From contig JBDRZZ010000047.1 of NCBI GenBank assembly GCA_039804165.1, positions 1 to 5,984 on the forward strand: DNA of 5,984 nt, in the 5' to 3' direction. The number at the start of each line of letters is the position of its first letter. Position 1 is the stretch's first letter. Source of the DNA: a candidate division WOR-3 bacterium. Its GTDB lineage: Bacteria; Hydrothermota; UBA3072. The translations under genes and the position numbers were made by a program. The notes below the pieces were generated by a model. It was not told the DNA's origin. It saw only the letters and a program-made list of their open reading frames with translations, and ran no database searches. This document shows positions 1 through 5,845 of the stretch, one piece after another.

Positions 1-369
1 TTCTACCTGTTCGAAAGCATTAAAAGCCATCCTTTTCCTTCTCTCTTTTCTCTAGGTAATTCCTCTCGCATGTAAAATCCTTCTGGCGGTTTCATGGGAA
101 ACAGGAACTTAGAAATCTCTAACCAATGCCTTTGTTGACATTTTACCCGTCTCTTTGCGTTTTTCTATGTGTTTAGGTGTCTTATTATGGACTCCCTGAT
201 GAGCTCTGGAAGGGTTATATAAGCCTTCTATGCTACATTTATCAAATTTTAAGCCATTTGTAAACGGTAGGTCTTCCTGTAGTAAAATTACGGGCTACAT
301 CTCTATAGACTCTTCTTTCGCATTTTTTACCATCTCAAAACGAATTTTTACCTTATCAAAGGGTTGCAT
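1..369 (-). pseudogene. Degenerate transposase (HTH N-terminal part), cut by the window edge
   Basis: This is a remnant of an integrase-core (IS481/IS3-like) transposase, pieced together from three frames. From the ATG at 369 the first piece reads MQPFDKVKIRFEMVKNAKEE and stops at TAG (295-297). A second frame near 250-315 gives VYRDVARNFTTGRPTVYKWL, a helix-turn-helix typical of these transposases. A third frame from about 250 gives IEGLYNPSRAHQGVHNKTPK, MSTKALVRDF, a TAA at 109-111, VPVSHETARRILHARGIT, a TAG at 52-54, then a basic RKERRKR stretch, and it stays open to base 1. The damage is therefore at least two frameshifts and two in-frame stops. The DDE catalytic core would lie beyond the window. 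An in-frame ATG at 426 would lengthen the N-terminus but has no Shine-Dalgarno site. The sequence is clearly different from the transposase at 4533-5749. The remnant is inferred from frame-by-frame translation and family resemblance. Confidence 0.72.
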
Positions 370-448
370 ATTTTTATAACCTCGTCCCATTGATAATAAA
401 ACATATATCTTCCTTTCATTGTTCATCTTTAAAAGGAGGATATTTATT

Positions 449-670
449 TTAACAATCATTGCAACTCCTTAATTCTTCTAACCAACAATTTAGAACAATT
501 TCGCTCATTTTTCTATAAATCTTATCTCTTTTTGTGCAAAATACCTTATACTCTTTCATAACTTCTTTTAGGTTTATATTTATATTTAAATCTACTCTTT
601 TTATCCCCAAAACCTCCACAAAGTGTCCACCATGTGCTTTGGATTTAACACAAAATTGAGCCCTTGACAT
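449..670 (-). CDS. Small hypothetical ORF, doubtful
   Basis: A 73-residue ORF runs from ATG (670) to TAA, 37 bases downstream of the T9SS-tailed gene and on the same strand. The product is basic and cysteine-rich for its size (five Cys), with no signal peptide or membrane segment. Its second half (about residues 33-68) could be helical. I do not recognise a family. Only a weak purine run (AGGGGAG) sits directly against the ATG, which is poor spacing for a ribosome site, and no promoter is evident. It could be a real small gene, a fragment of a larger lost gene, or chance. The neighbouring transposase remnant favours debris. Confidence 0.3.
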   Translation of the reverse strand: MSRAQFCVKSKAHGGHFVEVLGIKRVDLNININLKEVMKEYKVFCTKRDKIYRKMSEIVLNCWLEELRSCNDC

Positions 671-707
671 CTCCCCTACTCTTACTTTGATTACAATTTA
701 CAGAGTA

Positions 708-2336
708 TCATCTGAGTAATATCATTTCTTTGCTCTCTACAAACTGCTCACTTGGATTGTCGGTTGAAATAGCTACAATACGATAAAAATAAATACCAGA
801 AGAAACATTTGGATGCCAAGTTACTTCTTGATAACCGGCATTTTGTTCGGAATTTACAAGTTCCTGTATGTGCTGTCCAAGTATGTTAAAAATTTCCAAT
901 AGAACTATACAGCGATGGGGAAGCGAATAACGAATAACTGTCGCTGATTTGAATGGATTTGGATAATTTTGCTCTAAACGAAAGTCTACGTGAATAGAAT
1001 CATCGATTGTTTCAATATTACCAAAGATTGTATCAATTTTATTAAAAGTATCAAAGAAATTGGGACCCAGATATTCTGGCAATGATGCAAGCCCATATAG
1101 CATAGTAGAAAAGTCGACTGCCTGAATATAAGGACATCTTAGAGAGATATCTTCGCGACTATATCTCCATAACACTTTTCTGGAAGTATCATCTGGAAGA
1201 CTATATACAGAAGGACTTACATTATTGTAGAGAGATATCAAATCATTTTTGCTTTGTGGATATACGGGGATAAATCCCGCGATTATGTGCGGTGAGACAA
1301 TCCCTCGCGGATTATTATCAATAGCATTAGCTGAGTAAGAACCGCCCCCTGGATCTTCGCCAGCTCCTAAACCCCATTCGTAACTATCAATTCCGGGGTA
1401 TCTTTTAGTCCACCATAATGAGTCAGCTGCGCGTACATTCCTGAAGTATTCCATATAATCATCATTATTTCTAAAATAATGGCAATAATAGTAAGTAAAC
1501 AGGGAAATAAAATGCGAAATAAATCCTCCTCCATCGGATAATAGTTCATAGTACCAATAAATAGGCTTTGGAATAGAGTCTGTTTTCGGATCGCTGTAAT
1601 AGATATTCCAATATAATTGTGATTTTGTATAACCAGGATTTTGAGGGGATACATTTTTTGCCAACCAAGCAACAATCATATATTCATTAAAAGGTCCTTT
1701 CTGAGTGCCTTCAACCCTATTCCCACTTGAATCCAGAACCATATATAAACGACGCCCGTCTTCAGATATTGCAGCCGTAAAATCCATTAGTAACGAGTCG
1801 ACTTTCTTGGCAATTGATATATTACTTGAAAAATAGTTCTTACAAAATATCAATCCCATAGCAAAGATGGCGTTATCGATTGTACTATATTCAATTCCCC
1901 ACCCTGGAGCTTTCTTACCGCTTTCTGCATCGAACCAATGAGGGAAGAAACCTTTAACATTTGTCCTATTAGAATCTTTAAAAGCAATAAGTGTAGATAA
2001 AGTATTAATTACTAAAGATTCAGCATCAGATTCCCAATTTATGGAATCGCCGGTTTTTTTGTACATTGAATCAGCAATACAAAGGGAAATTAAGCCTATC
2101 CCATTTGCTGTAATACAGCCAGGTTTATCAACAACGCCTGTGTCAACTGTCAAAGCATCAATATACACCCCATTCGCATTTCGCATAGATTTGATGGCGT
2201 AGTAACTATCTCTGAATAATTTTGTTATTGTCGAGTCTTCCGTCTGCGCAAAACCTAACGAAGGCAATAATAAGCATAGCGCTAATGATATAATGATAAT
2301 CATAATTCTATTCCCTAAAATGTTCACTTTTTTCAT
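708..2336 (-). CDS. Secreted glucoamylase-like (GH144-type) protein with T9SS type A sorting domain
   Basis: The 542-residue product starts with a signal peptide (residues 1-30: basic MKK, hydrophobic IMIIIISLALCLLLPSLGFA, cleavage near A30/Q31). Residues about 36-375 match the pattern of the Pfam Glycoamylase family, which includes GH144 beta-1,2-glucanases: TANGIGLISLCIAD (76-89), GFFPHWFD (129-136), EYSTID (149-154), FNEYMIVAWLA (216-226) and YEWGLGAGEDPGGGSY (319-334), then a GIVSPHIIAGFIP segment (345-357). These alternating helical motifs fit an (alpha/alpha)6 barrel. Residues 452-542 form a T9SS sorting domain opening with FRLEQNYPNPF and containing IFNILGQ and SSGIYFYRI, so the protein should be moved across the outer membrane and kept at the surface or released. 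Beta-glucan cleavage is inferred from family; substrate and activity are not proven. Compared with relatives, the segment after WGLGAGEDP is divergent (SYSANAID). The start has no good Shine-Dalgarno site; Met12, behind AGGGAA, is an alternative. The stop is TGA. It lies 35 bases after the 2372-2812 gene, so it is probably co-transcribed with it. Confidence 0.88.
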   Translation of the reverse strand: MKKVNILGNRIMIIIISLALCLLLPSLGFAQTEDSTITKLFRDSYYAIKSMRNANGVYIDALTVDTGVVDKPGCITANGIGLISLCIADSMYKKTGDSINWESDAESLVINTLSTLIAFKDSNRTNVKGFFPHWFDAESGKKAPGWGIEYSTIDNAIFAMGLIFCKNYFSSNISIAKKVDSLLMDFTAAISEDGRRLYMVLDSSGNRVEGTQKGPFNEYMIVAWLAKNVSPQNPGYTKSQLYWNIYYSDPKTDSIPKPIYWYYELLSDGGGFISHFISLFTYYYCHYFRNNDDYMEYFRNVRAADSLWWTKRYPGIDSYEWGLGAGEDPGGGSYSANAIDNNPRGIVSPHIIAGFIPVYPQSKNDLISLYNNVSPSVYSLPDDTSRKVLWRYSREDISLRCPYIQAVDFSTMLYGLASLPEYLGPNFFDTFNKIDTIFGNIETIDDSIHVDFRLEQNYPNPFKSATVIRYSLPHRCIVLLEIFNILGQHIQELVNSEQNAGYQEVTWHPNVSSGIYFYRIVAISTDNPSEQFVESKEMILLR

Positions 2337-2371
2337 GATAGCCTATATTAGTCTAAGAAAAATACCTGAAG

Positions 2372-2812
2372 TTACCGTTTACGTGGATCAGAAGCCCACC
2401 AGATGTCTCCTCCCTTTATCAAACCGCTTTTTTCAGAAATCTTGCCCGCTAAAATACTTCCCATTACTTCTTGACTCAGAAAAAGAGATTTTAAAAAGTA
2501 CCCCCCACCAAAAATTAACCCTGCATTTGGCGCCCAACCTAACATATCATTTACCCAGGGGTCTGACACGTTTATCAAGCCTCCGATGATTTTAATACAA
2601 AAACCAATTGATATCCAAATAAATCCAATCCCTAATCGGCTAAAACGATAGCGCCATACACATCTTTGGCACAACGGGAGGGAGAGAGATCCTAAGACGA
2701 GATATGTTGTTTTTGTTTCCAGAGGTTTTCTCTCCTCCTTAATTTTTTTGCCGTAGTAAAAAGTATAATTATTATTAGTAGAATTCTCAGAACATGCTCT
2801 ACATATACTCAT
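2372..2812 (-). CDS. Hypothetical membrane protein with two CxxC pairs
   Basis: The 146-residue product is not a family I can name. Two CxxC pairs, C4-C7 (CRAC) and C48-C51 (CQRC), could bind one zinc ion as a split zinc-ribbon-like unit in the N-terminal cytoplasmic part. After a basic stretch (WRYRFSR, 53-59) come two probable membrane helices, about residues 60-80 and 93-113. A soluble tail follows, ending in GGDIWWASDPRKR. The ATG at 2812 is well supported: AAAGGAGG lies just upstream, behind a consensus promoter (TTGACT-N17-TATAAT) that gives a leader of about 25 bases. The next gene downstream (glucoamylase-like, T9SS) starts 35 bases after the TAA stop, suggesting a two-gene transcript. 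The cysteine pairs, membrane helices and expression signals are seen in the sequence. Zinc binding is inferred, and a function linked to the neighbour is speculation. Confidence 0.75.
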   Translation of the reverse strand: MSICRACSENSTNNNYTFYYGKKIKEERKPLETKTTYLVLGSLSLPLCQRCVWRYRFSRLGIGFIWISIGFCIKIIGGLINVSDPWVNDMLGWAPNAGLIFGGGYFLKSLFLSQEVMGSILAGKISEKSGLIKGGDIWWASDPRKR

Positions 2813-2844
2813 ATATTCCTCCTTTTAAGAGCTATAACTCTAAC

Positions 2845-2873
2845 ATTATAATATTCCCGCTTCGCTGAGTCAA
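2845..2873 (-). promoter_or_regulatory. Sigma-70 type promoter for the CxxC membrane protein gene
   Basis: Reading the minus strand, TTGACT (2873-2868) is followed by 17 bases and then a perfect TATAAT (2850-2845). Transcription would start near 2838, about 25 bases before the ATG at 2812, with AAAGGAGG in between. Box sequence, spacing and position all agree. The promoter lies inside an 86-codon open frame (2809-3069), which is a reason to doubt that frame as a gene. Confidence 0.72.
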
Positions 2874-3028
2874 GACATTTATCCGACAAATTAAAAAGAA
2901 CAATAAGGATATACCAAAGGAAGCCGATATTCTTCAGAATTTTACCGCCCCTGTAAAATCTGTAATCCTTAACCAACTTGACAAAATGTCTTTTTATTCT
3001 TAATATAGAATACGTATAATAGTTATAT

Positions 3029-3062
3029 ACAAGGGGAGCAATAGTCTTCCCCTGTATTTTTT
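3029..3062 (+). terminator. Possible rho-independent terminator on the plus strand
   Basis: The stem AGGGGA (3032-3037) pairs with TCCCCT (3048-3053) around a 10-base loop, with partial extension by ACA/TGT, and is followed by ATTTTTT (3056-3062). The T-run direction fits the plus strand only. No plus-strand gene is seen upstream, so it would stop antisense transcription or be a chance structure. Confidence 0.3.
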
Positions 3063-3267
3063 GACTCACTTCCCAACCCCCTCAAAAATGGGTCGCCCAA
3101 AGAATCTGAAGATAAAAAACGCAGTTAATTTTCCCAGCGAGGAAATTCCTGCTCGGTTCTCAGGTAAGATCTTCTCAAAACCTTCGGTTTTCTGAATCCG
3201 TGCCCGCTATCCTTCCGAAACGCTTTTCCTATTAGATACCTTGTGCTCCGTAAAAGATCCCTCCCCC

Positions 3268-3317
3268 ATCTCGGCGGAACTATTGAAAGAAGAATCTTTC
3301 AACAACCCCCCCGAGAT
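3268..3317. repeat. Nested inverted repeat (possible stem-loop)
   Basis: The outer arms ATCTCGG (3268-3274) and CCGAGAT (3311-3317) are perfect complements. Inside them, TTGAAAG (3283-3289) and CTTTCAA (3296-3302) form a second perfect 7-bp stem around a 6-base AAGAAT loop. The internal loop between the stems carries GG on one side and a C-run on the other that could add pairs. No T-run follows on either strand, so it does not look like a normal terminator. It sits inside the GC-rich island and could be part of a structured RNA or a repeat element. Confidence 0.5.
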
Positions 3318-3383
3318 ACGACAACCCATAAAAAGCCCAACCTAGACTTCCGAAAGACCATGTTCGAGAAGACGTTAAACTTA

Positions 3384-4361
3384 TTAGCGAGAGGGCACAT
3401 CAAATCTTAAACCCATTACAAACGCATGGGAACCCAAATTTGCTTCCCAATCACTAATATTACAAAAGTTTAATCTATAGATCATCGTAAACGCTATGTA
3501 TTTTGAAAAATATATATCTATCCCAGAAAAGATACTTATTCCAATAGTAGATTTACTATCACTTATGTTAACATACGGATATCCTGGCACATTAGAATAG
3601 TATTCTAATGTGGCAAAATTATATCCTAATCCAGCGCCAAAATACATTGCTATACCCTCCTCTCCCACAAGATTATAAAGTGCATTTATGTTAAAAGAGG
3701 ATAATCCAAGATACCTTTCTGTTGATAGGGAACCGTCTATTTCCTCGCTCTCATTCATTACCCAGTGTTCGAACAACAGTAATGACGACCAATTTGAAGT
3801 AATATTCCATTGCAAACCAATATTAAATCCCAAGGCCGGCGCATAGATTTCTAACCAACTCTCCTCTGTTAGAATATATAATATTTTCCTTTCAAAAGGA
3901 GAAACAATTAGAAGATTCGATCTGAATGACAACATTGAATTTTTTCTATTAATTTTTTGGAGATCCTCTATCATCCGATTTATCAATAATTCATCTTCAA
4001 CAAGTTTTATATTTGGGTTATCAATCCCTTTCCAAAAACTACCTTCAACTATCAATGCATATTTTTTGCCCTCTTTAACATCTATTTTAAAATCAGTATA
4101 ACCGAACTGAAAAAAGTTTACCCCTTTTTTAACAGTTAATTTCATTTTTCCCCCGTTTGCTAAATGTCCTATTAATTCACCGTTAAGCTTGACGCTCAAA
4201 GGTGCGAGCGCCCCTACAAATTTAGGTGGACGATAAATTATGACCATCCCAGAATCGACTAAAGATTGATATTCTTCATTTGTAGATATAATGTCTTGCG
4301 AAGACAACTTTAAACTAATCGTTAATGTCATTAAGAATGTCAAATAAAATAATTTTTTCAT
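3384..4361 (-). CDS. Secreted protein with DUF2846-like domain and probable outer-membrane beta-barrel
   Basis: The 325-residue product begins with a signal peptide (about residues 1-21, MKKLFYLTFLMTLTISLKLS; no lipobox cysteine). Residues about 39-106 resemble the DUF2846 fold seen in many envelope lipoproteins: MVIIYRPPKFVGALAPLSVK (39-58), NGELIGHLANGG (60-71), KLTVKKGVNFFQF (74-86), EGKKYALIVEG (97-107). A short charged helical link (about 115-140) follows. From about 165 to the end come alternating amphipathic strands rich in Tyr, Phe, Gly and Asn, such as FGAGLGYNFATLEYYSN, SIFSGIDIYFSKYIAF and the last strand HAFVMGLRF. This fits a small outer-membrane barrel of roughly eight strands. 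The DUF2846-like part would face the periplasm. The start is secure: AAGGAGG precedes the ATG and a consensus promoter lies 49 bases further up. Transport or structural role is unknown. The barrel assignment rests on composition and strand pattern, not on a specific family match. Confidence 0.78.
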   Translation of the reverse strand: MKKLFYLTFLMTLTISLKLSSQDIISTNEEYQSLVDSGMVIIYRPPKFVGALAPLSVKLNGELIGHLANGGKMKLTVKKGVNFFQFGYTDFKIDVKEGKKYALIVEGSFWKGIDNPNIKLVEDELLINRMIEDLQKINRKNSMLSFRSNLLIVSPFERKILYILTEESWLEIYAPALGFNIGLQWNITSNWSSLLLFEHWVMNESEEIDGSLSTERYLGLSSFNINALYNLVGEEGIAMYFGAGLGYNFATLEYYSNVPGYPYVNISDSKSTIGISIFSGIDIYFSKYIAFTMIYRLNFCNISDWEANLGSHAFVMGLRFDVPSR

Positions 4362-4409
4362 TTTTCCCTCCTTTTTAAAATGCTCCTAAATTGAACGATT
4401 CTTTTTATA

Positions 4410-4437
4410 ATTATAAGAATTTTGCCTTTTTTGTCAA
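4410..4437 (-). promoter_or_regulatory. Sigma-70 consensus promoter for the DUF2846/barrel gene
   Basis: On the minus strand a perfect TTGACA (4437-4432) is followed by 16 bases and a perfect TATAAT (4415-4410). The ATG at 4361 is reached after a leader of about 40 bases containing AAGGAGG. The -35 box ends only 17 bases from the inferred tip of the insertion sequence at 4455, so the element stopped just short of this promoter. Confidence 0.78.
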
Positions 4438-4454
4438 TAACTCTGGCTTTCCCC

Positions 4455-4482
4455 TGTTAACTCAAAGATAAAATTAGACTAA
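4455..4482. repeat. Left outer terminal inverted repeat of the IS
   Basis: It starts TGTTAACTC and continues AAAGATAAAATTAGACTAA. Against the reverse complement of 5818-5845 it matches at the first five bases, all ten of AAAGATAAAA, and GACT. It also matches the inner right copy (5794-5814) at 20 of 21 positions. Confidence 0.65.
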
Positions 4483-4502
4483 ATTTATTAACTATATTGA
4501 CC

Positions 4503-4520
4503 GATAAAATTTGAGCTAAT
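4503..4520. repeat. Left inner copy of the IS end motif
   Basis: GATAAAATTTGAGCTAAT resembles the outer repeat GATAAAATTAGACTAAAT, with small substitutions or a one-base shift, in the same orientation 36 bases further in. It lies between the outer repeat and the transposase stop. It is probably a second transposase binding site. Confidence 0.45.
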
Positions 4521-4532
4521 TTTTAAAATGGA

Positions 4533-5749
4533 CTACTTTTTGACTTCTCCTTTATACCATAACCGAACTTCAGTTTTCTCTTTGTGGGGCACTACATGTA
4601 ACTCTATTTCCGTCCCTTGCTCTAATGAAAGAGGCACATCAATTCTATTACTATCCCAAAAAATTCTATTATAACCATCTACTCTTCTCGTGAAGGCAGA
4701 ATATATCTTTTGTTGATTTATATTCGGAAGAAACAACTAAAGGTTTAAAACAACTTTTCCCTGTCTTGATAGCTTTTCTTAATCTTATTCCTGGAATCTC
4801 TCCAGTAGTCCTATGAAGGGAGCTCTTCATTATAACGATATAATTCTTTATCAAGTATTATCTCGTCCTCGGATGCCTCTTTTATTCCTTCTCTGGCACA
4901 TCTTCTGACAATTCTATCCTGAAGCCAACGATAAGGCCGTTCTACTTTACCTTTGGCTTTCGCTGATAAAGCATACCATACCTCTATTCCATACTTTTCT
5001 ACAACCCGCTTCCATTGGGTGAGAACATCGTCAGTTCCTTTAACCTGTTTGTAACAAAAACTATCTCTGTGACAAACAAATCGGAAAATTGAATGGCTAT
5101 CAACATAATATGAAAGACCAACCTCATACCTTGAAATTACTGATTCTACAGCCTGGATATGGTCCCAGGTTGTCTCTACATCCACAAATTTAGCATATAA
5201 AAGATAACGACTGTAATCGTCCAATGTTGTGATAAGAGTCCATCTTTTCTTTGCGTAAGGTGACCACTTATGATGAGAAGAATCATGTTGTAAAAGTATA
5301 CCCGGAGCTCCGGTTATGACCTCTCGAGATATATTTTTCTCTTTTCGAACTTTTGGAAGGTAATAACCCCATTCCTTAGCTCTGTTTCTAACAGTCTGTG
5401 CAGAAATCTTATACCCGAGTTGACGGACAGCTTCGTCTCTTATTGATGAGTAATTATAATTCCAGATAGGAGTATTTCTATCTTCTATCAGCCTTTTATC
5501 TATTTCTAACTCTTTCCGTATTACTTTGTCTACCTCCTCTGGCAGTCTGCGCCCCGAATAGTTCCGGAGATATGCAATAGTGAAATTCTCGGGAGCTCTT
5601 CGATACTCTTTCAAAAGCTGATAAAACCTGCCCCTACTACACCCTAATTGTTGGATTGCTTGCTGAAGCGTTATGAACCTCTTCTCGTATAAATCAAAGA
5701 TTATTTTTACCTGGTCATCTGTAAATCTTTTATGAAGTTGTGGCCCCAT
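4533..5749 (-). pseudogene. Transposase, DDE integrase core, broken by two frameshifts
   Basis: The gene starts at ATG 5749, chosen because AAGGAGG lies five bases upstream; a TTG at 5782 would place that site inside the coding region. The first frame gives 312 residues: an HTH region (about 10-50, QQAIQQLGCSRGRFYQLLKE), a second DNA-binding segment (about 98-130, SIRDEAVRQLGYKISAQTVR) and the catalytic core. The core has D156 in LLQHDSSHHKW, D217 in YYVDSHSIFRF and E270 in AKGKVERPYRWLQDR. This frame reaches RYNEEL and stops at TAG 4811-4813. The protein continues one frame over as LHRTTGEIPGIRLRKAIKTG and YKSTKDIFCLHE, then stops. It continues again, one further frame over, as RVDGYNRIFWDSNRIDVPL and IELHVVPHKEKTEVRLWYKG to TAG 4533-4535. 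Each change is a net +1 insertion (near 4822 and 4690). Rejoined, the protein would be about 404 residues, normal for this group. The catalytic residues are intact but the full protein cannot be made without frameshifting. Confidence 0.85.
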
Positions 5750-5754
5750 ATCTT

Positions 5755-5761
5755 CCTCCTT
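5755..5761 (-). promoter_or_regulatory. Shine-Dalgarno site that fixes the transposase start
   Basis: The minus strand reads AAGGAGG, then AAGAT, then ATG at 5749. The five-base spacing is ideal and decides for the ATG over the upstream TTG at 5782. Confidence 0.7.
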
Positions 5762-5793
5762 TTTAGAAGAAAGATATGGCAAAAACTTTAATG

Positions 5794-5814
5794 ATTTAGC
5801 CTAATTTTATCTTT
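5794..5814. repeat. Right inner copy of the IS end motif
   Basis: The reverse complement reads AAAGATAAAATTAGGCTAAA plus one T and matches the left outer repeat at 4464-4484 in 20 of 21 positions. It lies 22 bases inside the outer right copy, in the same orientation, just upstream of the transposase. Confidence 0.65.
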
Positions 5815-5817
5815 TGC

Positions 5818-5845
5818 GAAGTCCGGTTTTATCTTTTGCCTAACA
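5818..5845. repeat. Right outer terminal inverted repeat of the IS
   Basis: The reverse complement starts TGTTAGGC, then AAAAGATAAAACCGGACTTC. It shares TGTTA, AAAGATAAAA and GACT with the left outer repeat. The tip at 5845 is inferred from the shared TGTTA start; no target duplication confirms it. Confidence 0.55.

Larger units (their letters stand above)
2813..3383. other. 571-bp gap with no confident gene; GC-rich island at 3088-3345
   Basis: The part next to the CxxC gene (2813-3070) holds its promoter, an inverted repeat ATTTTAC/GTAAAAT (2939-2959) and a plus-strand terminator-like hairpin (3029-3062). The part from about 3071 to 3380 is near 47% GC by hand count, well above the AT-rich surroundings. 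It contains a 50-base nested inverted repeat (3268-3317), a small AAAACC-TTC-GGTTTT hairpin (3177-3191) and AGGAA-A-TTCCT at 3140-3150. On the plus strand a frame from ATG 3088 to TAG 3345 is open except for one TGA at 3193. On the minus strand a frame from 3329 to 3066 is open except for one TAG at 3207-3209. I see no tRNA or rRNA signature. It could be a decayed gene, a dispersed repeat, or a structured RNA or UTR. Confidence 0.6.
4455..5845 (-). mobile_element. IS481/integrase-core type insertion sequence, about 1391 bp
   Basis: The element contains one transposase gene (4533-5749, minus strand) flanked by inverted terminal repeats that start with TGTTA and share AAAGATAAAA and GACT (19 of 28 positions identical). 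Each end also carries a second, internal copy of the GATAAAA motif. The left end lies 78 bases beyond the transposase stop and the right end about 96 bases before its start, which is a normal compact layout. No target-site duplication is visible: the left flank ends in TTTCCCC and the right flank begins CAAACAC. The element appears inactive because its transposase is frameshifted. The family name comes from the DDE core style; the exact subgroup is not certain. Confidence 0.7.

Noticed and set aside
429-440. Plus-strand AAAAGGAGG ribosome-site-like sequence
   Set aside because: No start codon is well placed after it and the plus-strand frames close quickly.
1367-1675. 102-codon open frame on the minus strand
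   Set aside because: It lies in another frame inside the glucoamylase-like gene, which has clear family motifs over this whole stretch.
2293-2589. 98-codon open frame on the plus strand
   Set aside because: It overlaps the starts and ends of two well-supported minus-strand genes, and its product is low-complexity antisense of a signal peptide and membrane helices.
2939-2959. ATTTTAC-N7-GTAAAAT inverted repeat as a terminator
   Set aside because: No T-run follows on either strand and no gene ends nearby.
2809-3069. 86-codon open frame on the minus strand with a GTG start, overlapping the CxxC gene by ATGA
   Set aside because: The consensus promoter and Shine-Dalgarno site of the next gene lie inside its 3' part and explain its last codons (KRRNI). 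The start site is weak, and the composition is odd (very basic, Tyr-rich, few acidic residues).
5750-5782. Upstream TTG start extending the transposase by 11 residues
   Set aside because: The extension codes through the Shine-Dalgarno site (SKKEED), which is ideally placed for the ATG at 5749.
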